From: CAYPEL01 sp964409635
Lineage (GTDB): Bacteria > Pseudomonadota > Gammaproteobacteria > DSM-19610
Length of the DNA stretch: 14,517 nt
Reading direction: 5' to 3'
Assembly (NCBI GenBank): GCA_964409635.1
Contig: CAYPEL010000063.1
Coordinates: forward strand, 1-14,517
In this document: piece after piece, positions 6,388 through 13,884 of the stretch
Numbering within the stretch: the stretch's first letter is position 1
Layout: every line of letters starts with the position of its first letter
The notes under the pieces: model-generated
Told to the model about the DNA's origin: nothing
Databases searched by the model: none
What the model saw: the letters and a program-made list of their open reading frames with translations, nothing else
Translations under genes and position numbers: made by a program

Positions 6388-9270
6388 TTAGTTCAAAGGT
6401 TCAACACTTCTCAGCATCTGCCTGACCGGGCGGGCTATATTAATTAATGCTTCGCGTGGTTTGCCCACGTAATTTCCTTGCGCATAGTCAACACCTATAG
6501 TGCGTAGCAGGCGCAATGTTGCTGCGTTCTCGACGTACTCGGCAATGGTTACCTTGCCCAGCGCGTGGGCTACCTGATTCATTGACCTGACCATGGCCTG
6601 ATCAACGCTGCTGTTTGCCAGTCCCTGCACAAAGCTGCCGTCAATTTTTAGCTTGTCTACCGGCAGGTGTTTCAGATAAGTAAATGATGAAAATCCCGAA
6701 CCAAAGTCATCCAGTGCAAACTGGCAGCCAAGTTTTTTCAATGCGCTGATAAACTTTTCCGCCGCTGCAAGATTAGCGATGGCCGAGGTTTCGGTAATCT
6801 CGAAGCAGACTTTATCCGGTTGTACGCCGCTGTTATCCATTAACTCCTGTATGAAGGGTAACAGGCCTTCGTCATCAAAAGCCTTGCCGGACAGATTAAT
6901 CGAAAAACAAACAGCTTCTTTGCGCTGGTGAAGTTTGCCCAGGTGTTCAAGTGCATGACGGACAATCCACCGGTCCACACTGTGGATCAGTCCAAAGCGT
7001 TCGGCGGCCGGCATGAAACCACCCGGTAGAATGATTTCGCCATCGTCACAGCGCATCCGCACAAGGACTTCGTAGTTCTGAATCTGGTCATCGGCGAGCG
7101 ACATAATAGGCTGGTAAACCAGGTGAAAGCGATCCTGATCCAGCATTTCCCGTACCCGGCTTGCCCACCCCATGTCTTCTGCCATACCGGCTTTGTTGGT
7201 ATCGTTGGGGTCGTAACATTTACAGCGGTTACGGCCTTGTGCTTTTGCCATATTACAGGCCAGGTCTGCGTGTGACAGCGCTTCTTCAGCATCAATCACC
7301 GAAGCATCAATCAAGGCAATGCCGATACTGCAAGTAATATTAAAGCTCTTGCCATTTTCTATAAACGTGTAATTTTCAAACAGGCTGCGGAAATGGTCTG
7401 CCGCTTGCTGCGTATCCGTAGCGCTGATGTTATATAACAACAGGGTGAATTCATCACCGCCGAAGCGTGCCAGTAGATCACCTTCGCGCACATGGTTCTG
7501 CAGCATTTGTGTGGCTTCGATCAACAGGCGGTCACCGGCTGCGTGGCCCAATGTATCATTTATATACTTGAACTGATCCAGGTCGATATAAAATAACGCG
7601 CAAGGTGCATCTGGATTACGGCTAACACGGGCAACTGTGCGTTCCAGTTCCTGCTGGAAATAGTGGCGGTTGAAGAGATGGGTTAAGGTATCGTGTTCTG
7701 CCTGATAGGTCAGTTTTTTATGAAAGACTTTTTGCTCTGTAATGTCGCGCGCTGTACCGCTGATGCTGACGACCTTGCCGCCTGCATTCAGGTGGCAGCG
7801 GGCATTAAAACTCAAGTGGTGCTGCCTGCCTTTACTATCCATATGCACCGTTTCGTACTGGTATAAATCTTCACTGTCGGCTAATCCAGAGAAGGCGTGC
7901 GTGTCCTGTTCAGTGTGTCCCGAGGCGCTGAAATCAGTCACCGGTTTGCCCAGCATGTCATCGGCAGACAAGCCGTATATTTGTTGGCAAGAGCTGTTCA
8001 AATAACTCCAGCAACCGTGTTTGTCGATGCTCCAGACAAGGTCGTGGGCCGTTTCCACCAAATCGCGGTAACGTAATTCAGCCGCTACTAATTCTGTTTC
8101 GGCTGTCTTGCGCTGGGTGATGTCACCGACCATGCAGGTAAACATGCGCCGGTTGCTGATGAGCATTTCTGAGATACGCAGCGCCACAATGATCCGCGTT
8201 CCGTTGCGGTGGACGGCCTCTACCTCTTGTTCTTCGTAATGCGGTTTTATAGCTTGCTGGTTATTAAATTGTTTGGGTAACAACATCGACATGTGCCGAC
8301 CCTGAATTTCCTGTACCAGGTAGCCGAATAGGCGTTCTGCGGCCGGGTTAAAGGTATCGATGATGCCTTTATTGCTGACCACGATGATGCCTTCCGCAGC
8401 GGTATCGACAATGGCGCGCATATGCGTTTCTTTATCACCCAGGCGGCGGAAAACTTTGCCGAGTGTCTGGGTCAGATGACCGATTTCGTCGATCGAGGCG
8501 GGCCTGAGTGTAGACAGATCGGCGTGTGAAGAGGCACCGCTGCGCTCAAGCAAGCCCTTAAAGGGGACTAATGCTTGCTGCATGCTTTTGACGGCCTGCC
8601 AGCAAATAGCGATGGCGATGACGATCAGCGCCAGTGGGATCGCCAATGCCGTGTTATTTGTGTTTGGGTTGTTCAGCCAGAAATAATCCGCCAGTAACAG
8701 GTATGCCGTGATCGGGATTACCCCTGTCAGCATCAGCATGCGGGTTTTGAGGCGAACGTGTACCAGCTCAAGGACGATGAGCTCGGCGATATTGCCTAAT
8801 TGATTCACCCCGTACAGATAACTGGGCATGCCGATCAGAATTGCGGCCGCCGTTTGCAACAAGGTAAACTGGATAAGGCTAGCGATATCGAGGCTGTGAC
8901 CCAGCTGACTTAAGGCGTACCAGGTCACAACCGGACTGATGAGGACATACAGAACCTGAAAACGCCAGAATTTAAGGCTAAAGCCCTCCAGGCGGCGGTG
9001 CAGATAATCCGGTGCATGCCCACCTTGCGGGTGTTGCTGCAACCATTGTGTAAACGGGGTGATAAAACGCTGGAAAGAAAACAAGGTCCAGAATACAAAC
9101 AGCAGGCCAGTCGCAGGAACGATACCCTGTGCTAGTAATGCTTCCAGCTGAGGAGCATCCAGGATGCCAAATAAACCAGCCAGCGCAAAACCGGCGAGTA
9201 AGGTGAACAAATAGCCTAAAAACAACCAGAACGGAAAACGCTGACCGATCCGGTCTGCTGCTTCAAACAT
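6388..9270 (-). CDS. Membrane PAS-PAS-GGDEF-EAL protein (cyclic-di-GMP cyclase/phosphodiesterase)
   Basis: The protein makes and/or breaks the second messenger c-di-GMP at the inner membrane. Starting at ATG 9270 it has 960 residues; positions here count from an in-frame GTG at 9285, so subtract 5. Six hydrophobic segments lie at about 18-42, 55-71, 107-127, 138-160, 183-203 and 213-232. A HAMP-like linker follows, then PAS 1 (287-392), PAS 2 (404-518), GGDEF (525-690) and EAL (705-950). The cyclase motif GGDEF (609-613) is intact, with the inhibitory I-site R600-E-G-D603 five residues before it. The EAL signature reads EVL (739-741), and the catalytic set looks complete: INLSG, FEITE, DDFGSG, KLKID, AEYVE, YAQG. 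ATG 9270 is preferred because GGAGG lies 4 nt before it. It diverges from the TRAP-binding-protein gene. Confidence 0.93.
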   Translation of the reverse strand: MFEAADRIGQRFPFWLFLGYLFTLLAGFALAGLFGILDAPQLEALLAQGIVPATGLLFVFWTLFSFQRFITPFTQWLQQHPQGGHAPDYLHRRLEGFSLKFWRFQVLYVLISPVVTWYALSQLGHSLDIASLIQFTLLQTAAAILIGMPSYLYGVNQLGNIAELIVLELVHVRLKTRMLMLTGVIPITAYLLLADYFWLNNPNTNNTALAIPLALIVIAIAICWQAVKSMQQALVPFKGLLERSGASSHADLSTLRPASIDEIGHLTQTLGKVFRRLGDKETHMRAIVDTAAEGIIVVSNKGIIDTFNPAAERLFGYLVQEIQGRHMSMLLPKQFNNQQAIKPHYEEQEVEAVHRNGTRIIVALRISEMLISNRRMFTCMVGDITQRKTAETELVAAELRYRDLVETAHDLVWSIDKHGCWSYLNSSCQQIYGLSADDMLGKPVTDFSASGHTEQDTHAFSGLADSEDLYQYETVHMDSKGRQHHLSFNARCHLNAGGKVVSISGTARDITEQKVFHKKLTYQAEHDTLTHLFNRHYFQQELERTVARVSRNPDAPCALFYIDLDQFKYINDTLGHAAGDRLLIEATQMLQNHVREGDLLARFGGDEFTLLLYNISATDTQQAADHFRSLFENYTFIENGKSFNITCSIGIALIDASVIDAEEALSHADLACNMAKAQGRNRCKCYDPNDTNKAGMAEDMGWASRVREMLDQDRFHLVYQPIMSLADDQIQNYEVLVRMRCDDGEIILPGGFMPAAERFGLIHSVDRWIVRHALEHLGKLHQRKEAVCFSINLSGKAFDDEGLLPFIQELMDNSGVQPDKVCFEITETSAIANLAAAEKFISALKKLGCQFALDDFGSGFSSFTYLKHLPVDKLKIDGSFVQGLANSSVDQAMVRSMNQVAHALGKVTIAEYVENAATLRLLRTIGVDYAQGNYVGKPREALINIARPVRQMLRSVEPLN

Positions 9271-9289
9271 ACTTCCTCCGGCCACTGAC

Positions 9290-9398
9290 GTTATGGTTTA
9301 TGCCATTATTCTGCAATGGGATTATAAAATCTTTAGTTACAGCAGTAAGCTAGCTTATCTTTTAAATCTACTTTTTAGAATAATGGCATAACTATAAC
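9290..9398. promoter_or_regulatory. Divergent regulatory region with 22-23 nt inverted arms
   Basis: The left arm (9290-9312) and right arm (9377-9398) are inverted copies that differ by one base and one insertion; their core TATGCCATTATTCT / AGAATAATGGCATA is exact over 14 nt. A perfect 12-bp palindrome TAAGCTAGCTTA (9346-9357) lies between them. For the minus gene, the left arm falls in the predicted 5' leader; for the plus gene, a TAGAAT at 9376-9381 overlaps the right arm. Two like sites, one at each promoter, suggest a shared regulator, or else a small mobile repeat. No target-site duplication is visible at the ends. Confidence 0.6.
9321..9326 (-). promoter_or_regulatory. Candidate -10 of the GGDEF-EAL gene
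   Basis: On the minus strand the hexamer is a perfect TATAAT. The best -35 at 17 nt (CTTACT) matches only half of the consensus. The predicted transcript would start near 9314 and carry a leader of about 44 nt that includes the left arm of the inverted repeat. Confidence 0.4.
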
Positions 9399-9486
9399 AA
9401 TTTGCAAGGATTAATTATTAGTACAGAATCTATGCGCTGTCCGTAGAATAGGCAGCCATCTCAAATACCCTGTTATGAGGAAAACC

Positions 9487-10623
9487 ATGAGAAGACGTCA
9501 GTTTATCGAGCGGCTGGGAACGGGTCTGGCATCGGCAGGCGCCTTGCTGGCCGCTGGCTGTGGCAATCAGCAAGCTGTTAATGCAGATGCGCCTGCCCTG
9601 GCGGCACGTGCGAAGCCTAGCCAGACCATCAAGTGGAAGATGGTGACGACCTGGCCAAAAAATTTCCCTGGGCTCGGGACGGGCGCAAATTATCTGGCCA
9701 AGCTGATCAATGAGCTGAGCGGTGGGCGGCTTGAAGTGACGGTCTATGGCGCCAAGGAACTGGTGCCACCCTTTGAAGTTTTCGACACCGTGTCGCGGGG
9801 CACTGCGGAATTGGGTCATGGCGCAGCCTATTATTGGAAAGGCAAGAGCGAAGCCGCACAGTTTTTCGCGGCGGTACCCTTTGGCCTGACGGCGGAGGAA
9901 ATGAACGGCTGGCTGTATCACGGCGGCGGCATGGAGCTTTGGCAGGAAGTCTATGCACCGTTTGATCTGACCCCCATGGCGGCTGGGAATACCGGTGTGC
10001 AAATGGCTGGCTGGTTCAACCGGGAAATCAATGCCTTGTCAGATCTGCAGGGTTTAAAAATGCGTATTCCCGGTTTGGGTGGCGAAGTGCTGGCACGCGC
10101 TGGTGGTACGCCGGTCAGCCTGCCGGGGGGTGAATTGTTTACTTCATTGCAATCGGGTGCCATCGACGCAACCGAGTGGGTCGGGCCGTATAACGACCTT
10201 GCTTTTGGTCTGCACAAGGCCGCCAAATATTATTATTACCCGGGCTGGCACGAACCCGGTACGACCTTGGAATGTATGGTTAACAAGACAGCGTTGGCTG
10301 CGTTGCCGGCAGATTTGCAGGCCATCGTATTGCATGCAGGGCGTGTGGCAAATCAGGATATGCTGGCGGAATATACGGCGCGAAATAACCAGGCGCTGCA
10401 AACTCTGACGAATGAACACCAGGTCGATGTGAGGCGTTTACCGGACGAAGTGCTGGAAAAATTACGCCAGCTTTCAGATGAAGTGGTCAGCGAAATTGCC
10501 AGTAAGGATGCTGTTTCACGAAAAGTGTTTGAGTCCTTTACCGCTTTCCGGGATCAAGTGATGCAGTGGAATGATATTTCGCAACGGGCCTACCTGAATG
10601 CGCGCGCCGGAAAATCTGGCTGA
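9487..10623 (+). CDS. TRAP-type solute-binding protein (DctP/TakP-like), Tat-exported, probable lipoprotein
   Basis: The protein binds an organic acid outside the inner membrane for a TRAP transporter. ATG 9487 gives 378 residues and has GAGG with a 6-nt gap; ATG 9475 lacks such a site. The N-terminus MRRRQFIERLG fits the twin-arginine pattern RRxF(I/L), and a hydrophobic stretch ends in LLAAGC, so Cys25 may be lipidated (the -3 residue is Ala, less usual). The mature part starts with IKWKMVTTWPKNFPGLGTGA and contains GLKMRIPGLGGEV and GELFTSLQSGAIDATEWVGP, then YYYYPGWHEPG. These are marks of the TakP subgroup, known to bind 2-oxo acids; the ligand here is inferred only. No DctQ/DctM membrane genes are next to it: the neighbours are a divergent GGDEF-EAL gene and a convergent plsC-like gene 20 bp away. 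Confidence 0.92.
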   Translation: MRRRQFIERLGTGLASAGALLAAGCGNQQAVNADAPALAARAKPSQTIKWKMVTTWPKNFPGLGTGANYLAKLINELSGGRLEVTVYGAKELVPPFEVFDTVSRGTAELGHGAAYYWKGKSEAAQFFAAVPFGLTAEEMNGWLYHGGGMELWQEVYAPFDLTPMAAGNTGVQMAGWFNREINALSDLQGLKMRIPGLGGEVLARAGGTPVSLPGGELFTSLQSGAIDATEWVGPYNDLAFGLHKAAKYYYYPGWHEPGTTLECMVNKTALAALPADLQAIVLHAGRVANQDMLAEYTARNNQALQTLTNEHQVDVRRLPDEVLEKLRQLSDEVVSEIASKDAVSRKVFESFTAFRDQVMQWNDISQRAYLNARAGKSG

Positions 10624-10643
10624 ATTAAGTTTGACGCCAAGCC

Positions 10644-11429
10644 TTAATCATTTGACATTTTTTTAAGAGCGGTGGAAATACTTTGCCGGGCAGCATCAGC
10701 AAGACCGGATGCAGTGCGTTTGTCTTCCGGCAGATCATTGATTTGTATAACGGGTAAATAGCGTATGGTCATATGATTCGTGTGACGGCAAAATTCCAGC
10801 CATTTTTGATTTTTACCCAGAAACAGTGGCCGACAATAGATTGCAATAGGCTGCAGGGAGTGGCCGGATTTTAGCGTAGCATGGAATGCCGTGGTTCTAA
10901 ATTTTAGGAGATCGGTGGCCGACCCGGAGCGCGTGCCTTCGGGAAAAAATACCACATGGTGTCCCTCATCCAGGCGCTCGCAACAGGAAGCAATGATGCG
11001 CTTATTACCAATGGCTGTGCCATCCATACCTTCTATATAGCCACCTACTTTTAAGAAAGCAGCGAGGATGGGGTTATTTAACGACTGCGATTTGTACAGG
11101 CAGACTGTATTGGGAAAATCCTTTAAAAAAACGATAAAGTCCAGCAGGCTTGGGTGGTTGGCAACGACAACGCAAGGCTGGCCGTAGGGCTGCCCTTCAA
11201 ATTTGAATTTCACCAGCTGCAGAAAGCTCAAAGTGGCCAGATAAGCGGAGACATGCCGGTGCGCTGCGTGCAAAGCCTGCGTGCGTGCAGTAGTGCGCTC
11301 GCCGCCGCACTTCATTAGCTGGGGCATTTGCCATTTTCCAAGCCACAGCACCTGGACTGCAAACTGCACAAAGCAATACGCTGTTAGAACCATTCGCAAG
11401 GGTACAATCAGGATTTGTTTTATGAACAT
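10644..11429 (-). CDS. 1-acyl-sn-glycerol-3-phosphate acyltransferase family protein (PlsC-like)
   Basis: The family transfers an acyl chain from acyl-ACP or acyl-CoA to lysophosphatidate or related lipids at the inner membrane. The 261 residues include an N-terminal hydrophobic helix (about 6-30), the catalytic motif NHPSLLD (91-97, NHx4D), GGYIEGMDG (motif II region), FFPEGTRSGS (161-170, motif III) and LQPIAIYC (motif IV). It may be the housekeeping PlsC or a special acyltransferase serving the carrier-protein genes about 900 bp away; many biosynthetic clusters with their own ACP also hold such an enzyme. No Shine-Dalgarno precedes ATG 11429. Instead TAGAATTATAATA runs up to it. Met13 would be another start, but it also lacks a ribosome-binding site. 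Confidence 0.9.
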   Translation of the reverse strand: MFIKQILIVPLRMVLTAYCFVQFAVQVLWLGKWQMPQLMKCGGERTTARTQALHAAHRHVSAYLATLSFLQLVKFKFEGQPYGQPCVVVANHPSLLDFIVFLKDFPNTVCLYKSQSLNNPILAAFLKVGGYIEGMDGTAIGNKRIIASCCERLDEGHHVVFFPEGTRSGSATDLLKFRTTAFHATLKSGHSLQPIAIYCRPLFLGKNQKWLEFCRHTNHMTIRYLPVIQINDLPEDKRTASGLADAARQSISTALKKMSND

Positions 11430-11430
11430 T

Positions 11431-11442
11431 ATTATAATTCTA
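11431..11442 (-). promoter_or_regulatory. Candidate -10 region touching the PlsC-like start codon
   Basis: The minus strand reads TAGAATTATAAT, then A and ATG. The first hexamer (TAGAAT, 11442-11437) lies 7 nt before the ATG, which would put +1 at or next to the start codon. The second (TATAAT, 11436-11431) is perfect but would start transcription inside the gene. No clear -35 was seen. Confidence 0.35.
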
Positions 11443-11615
11443 GATCTGGGTATTGCCGCAGGGAAGTAATGCTAAATAGGCTGCGAAGAATAAAAGATAT
11501 TGCTTGCTATTCCAAGCGCCTGACATAGGTGGACGACTATATAGTGTTGTCTGGACGGCGCTGGTGCTTATGGGCTGCTGTTGAAAATAGTCCTTTTTTT
11601 TGTGAGTCCCATACT

Positions 11616-11621
11616 TATAAT
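11616..11621 (+). promoter_or_regulatory. Candidate -10 of the small secreted protein gene
   Basis: A perfect TATAAT lies 106 nt upstream of ATG 11728, with a T-rich stretch but no real -35 before it. The gap from 11430 to 11727 shows no other gene; the rest holds nothing I can name. Confidence 0.3.
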
Positions 11622-11727
11622 AGATCAGTGAGATAAACGGCCAGATTGGCTAAACGCAGCATGCGTGAACCAGCAGGTTATATCAGGTACGGTTTATTGA
11701 GTTTAAATGATAATTTAGGAGACAGGC

Positions 11728-12171
11728 ATGAAATCTTATATTTTGGCAGCAATGTCAGCGCTGTTTATGGTGACCGCAATAAGTGTTGAGGCACGGGATA
11801 CCCGGAATATGTTTTCCCTGAGCGAGGCGCTTGAAAATGAAGCGGCTAAAAGCAAGCTTGATCAGAATATCCGTTTCTATTTCGGCAAGCAGAGCCACCC
11901 GGCTATCGCTAAAAACTTCGGTGAAGTAATGACAAATAAAAAGACCAATGCGTTTAATAAAACGGACAAACGGGCGTGTGAGTGGGCATTTTTGTCCGCC
12001 ATGATTTCATTTCAGGACAGGGCAATCCGGGAAGGCGGGAATGCCATTGTAAATATTCGCAGTTTTTACAAGAGAAACGAAGTAAGCAGTGAAACGGAAT
12101 ACGAATGTGGTGCGGGTGGTGTGATAGCGGGCGTGACGTTTAAGGGTGAAGTCGTCAAGTTGGCTAATTAA
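11728..12171 (+). CDS. Small secreted protein of the family often mislabelled 'excinuclease ATPase subunit'
   Basis: The protein has 147 residues. ATG 11728 is preceded by AGGAG with a 6-nt gap. A signal peptide fits residues 1-22 (MKSYILAAMSALFMVTAISVEA, cut before RDTRN). The mature part has the conserved run RFYFGKQSHP, GEVMTNKKTNAFNK, ACEWAFLSAMIS, GGNAIVNIRSFYKRN, SSETEYECGAGG and IAGVTFKGEVVKL. From memory, this pattern occurs in many proteobacterial genomes under the name 'excinuclease ATPase subunit', but there is no Walker motif, UvrA signature or zinc finger, so that name does not fit. Two Cys (in ACEW and YECG) could pair in the periplasm. The function is unknown. A strong hairpin follows the stop codon and separates it from the carrier-protein gene. 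Confidence 0.85.
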   Translation: MKSYILAAMSALFMVTAISVEARDTRNMFSLSEALENEAAKSKLDQNIRFYFGKQSHPAIAKNFGEVMTNKKTNAFNKTDKRACEWAFLSAMISFQDRAIREGGNAIVNIRSFYKRNEVSSETEYECGAGGVIAGVTFKGEVVKLAN

Positions 12172-12184
12172 TCAGAGCCATGTG

Positions 12185-12225
12185 CTTAGGCAGGTATCTT
12201 TCATATCTGAAAGAACCGGCCTAAG
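12185..12225 (+). terminator. Long hairpin between the secreted-protein gene and the carrier-protein gene
   Basis: Left arm CTTAGGC, GGT, TCTTTCA pairs with TGAAAGA, ACC, GCCTAAG on the right: 17 pairs with one A/G mismatch, one bulged A and a TATC loop. It begins 13 nt after the stop codon at 12171. The downstream bases AGTTTGGCG are not a T tract, so it may be a weak terminator, an RNase barrier or an attenuator rather than a classical rho-independent stop. Confidence 0.55.
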
Positions 12226-12341
12226 AGTTTGGCGCGTGCAGGAAATACTTTTGACTGGGCATTGCCCACCGCAAGCGGTCTTTAATTGAATAAAAATTTC
12301 TCTGTCTGCTCAAATCCTTAAGAGTCTGGTTGTAAATATTC

Positions 12342-12575
12342 ATGCTGCAAAAACTAAAAACTTTTATTTTTAAAGAGCTGGTGTTCATCGATAACACAGA
12401 TGAGTTTAGCGAGACGGATGATTTGCTGGAAGCTGGCCTCGATAGCATGGGAATAATGCGTCTGGTAATTTTCATTGAAGAAGAATTTGGTGTGACACTG
12501 CCTGATGATGAACTGGTTCCGGATAATCTCAGAACGCTAAAAAGTCTGGAAGGCTGGATAAAACGTCATCATTAA
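12342..12575 (+). CDS. Acyl/peptidyl carrier protein
   Basis: This 77-residue, acidic, helical protein has the phosphopantetheine site EAGLDSMGIMRL with Ser35 as the attachment residue. A second conserved stretch, FIEEEFGVTLPDDEL, is typical of helix II-III in carrier proteins. The coenzyme-A-derived arm carries acyl or aminoacyl groups as thioesters in the cytoplasm. It is not the housekeeping AcpP: the site reads LDSM with changed surroundings (AcpP has LGADSLDTVEL), and it is not next to fabF or fabD. It begins a run of three genes: 16 nt to the condensation-like gene and then 6 nt to the adenylating enzyme. The upstream 15 nt are AT-rich with no Shine-Dalgarno, so translation may be weak or start differently. 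Confidence 0.9.
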   Translation: MLQKLKTFIFKELVFIDNTDEFSETDDLLEAGLDSMGIMRLVIFIEEEFGVTLPDDELVPDNLRTLKSLEGWIKRHH

Positions 12576-12591
12576 GCGGCGTAGTTCATCG

Positions 12592-13878
12592 ATGCCAGAA
12601 AAACTAAATCCGGCAGATCATTTTACCCTGATGATGGATCACGAGATCCGGTCATCAGGGCTCGCAGGTAATAATTGCGGTCTCGTGCTCGAACTCGATG
12701 GCGTGGTTGACGAAGCAGCGCTCAGGCAGAAATGCCGGGTATTTGCAGAAAGATTTCCACGTTCAGTTGCGAGACTCTACCGTAAAGGCAGGCAGTACCA
12801 CTGGCAGGAGTCTAAGCAGGAGCAATTGCCGGTCTATTTTTATGCGCTAAAGGCTCAGAAAAATTCTGAAGATAAACGTAACAGGAAGTTTCTTGAGATT
12901 ATTAATACCCCCGTTTCGCCATTTGAAATAGCCCCCATAGAACTACACGTGATCGTCGAAGCCCAGCATAGTTTTATTATGCTTCGCTGGTTTCACCCGC
13001 TGTGTGATGCTAAAGGTGCTGAGCTGGTTCTGCATCATATCTTTAACACCGAAAAAGATTTGCCCGAACTGGATTATCCGATTGTTGAGTCAATGCTCAA
13101 TAAATTAAGTCTTTGGGGAAAAATAAAATCGGTGTACAAGGCGTTTACCTCTATACGAAAATTAGAAAAATACACAAGTGTGTTACCTGCGATAAAAGAG
13201 TCTTCTGTAAAAAAACCAGGCCTGAAAGTGGTCACCTTGAGTAAGGATGTAAGCGATCTTGTTACGGTACAGGCAATAAAAAATACCGGCATGACAGGTA
13301 TATCATTGTACTTTATTGGTTGCATGATGCGGGCAATAGAGCAGTCCGGAAGTGACCGTCAGGGAGAGGCGTATTGTGTGCCCTATGCAGTCAACTACCG
13401 GAAAAGAAAATCCCTGTTCCCGATATTTGGCAACCAGATCAGCTTTCTTTTTGCGCAGGCGGAAAGGCAAGTTGTACAGTCCAGAAGCGCGCTGTTTGCA
13501 CAGCTTCGCGAGCAGCACAAGCAGGCGGTAAAACAAGGCCATGATTATGCCATGTTGTCGCTCATGCAACTGAGTAGTTGGTTGCCGCTTAAAAAACATG
13601 GAGAGATAGTCCGTCAGTCACCGGATAGGCGTGAGCGTAGCTCGTTCTGGTTTTCATTTACCGGTAGTATGGATCCACAGCCGGATGATATGGCAGGCTT
13701 ACCGGTTAAGGCGATCTATCATCTTTGCCAGCTGACTTCCCCGCCTTCGTTCGGTTTACTGGCAAGCAGTTTTAAGGGCCAAATTGTGTTGAGTTTTAAT
13801 TATATCGAGAGTGAATTTGATCCAGCCTGGATCGACAGGGTAATACAGATCATGACAGCAGAATTACAAAGCCAGTAA
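12592..13878 (+). CDS. Condensation-domain-like acyltransferase (C / WS-DGAT / PapA fold), stand-alone
   Basis: The protein has 428 residues, one full C-domain fold. Evidence: an N-terminal NPADHFTLMMDHEIRSSG start; FHPLCDAKGAEL (134-145), where His135 and Asp139 match the second His and the Asp of HHxxxDG; and VPYAVNYRKR ... FGNQISFLF (263-287), matching the 'x-N-x-R ... G-N-x-x' stretch common to C domains, wax synthases and alcohol acyltransferases. The first His is replaced by Phe and the following Gly by Ala. Near 350-360, FWFSFTGSM stands where C domains have DFGWG. Such enzymes join an acyl or aminoacyl group on a carrier to an amine or alcohol. With the carrier gene just upstream and an adenylating enzyme just downstream, this is probably its transfer partner. 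No clear Shine-Dalgarno precedes ATG 12592. Confidence 0.82.
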   Translation: MPEKLNPADHFTLMMDHEIRSSGLAGNNCGLVLELDGVVDEAALRQKCRVFAERFPRSVARLYRKGRQYHWQESKQEQLPVYFYALKAQKNSEDKRNRKFLEIINTPVSPFEIAPIELHVIVEAQHSFIMLRWFHPLCDAKGAELVLHHIFNTEKDLPELDYPIVESMLNKLSLWGKIKSVYKAFTSIRKLEKYTSVLPAIKESSVKKPGLKVVTLSKDVSDLVTVQAIKNTGMTGISLYFIGCMMRAIEQSGSDRQGEAYCVPYAVNYRKRKSLFPIFGNQISFLFAQAERQVVQSRSALFAQLREQHKQAVKQGHDYAMLSLMQLSSWLPLKKHGEIVRQSPDRRERSSFWFSFTGSMDPQPDDMAGLPVKAIYHLCQLTSPPSFGLLASSFKGQIVLSFNYIESEFDPAWIDRVIQIMTAELQSQ

Positions 13879-13884
13879 TCTCCA

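Noticed and set aside
10624..10648. ATTAAG ... CTTAAT inverted repeat between the convergent TRAP-binding-protein and plsC-like genes as a terminator.
   Set aside because: Only 6 AT-rich pairs around a 13-nt loop; too weak to call.
12326..12340. CTGGTTGTAAATATT occurs before the carrier-protein gene and again at 14236-14250.
   Set aside because: The second copy lies inside the adenylating-enzyme gene with no shared context; one 15-nt match in a window of this size is plausible by chance.
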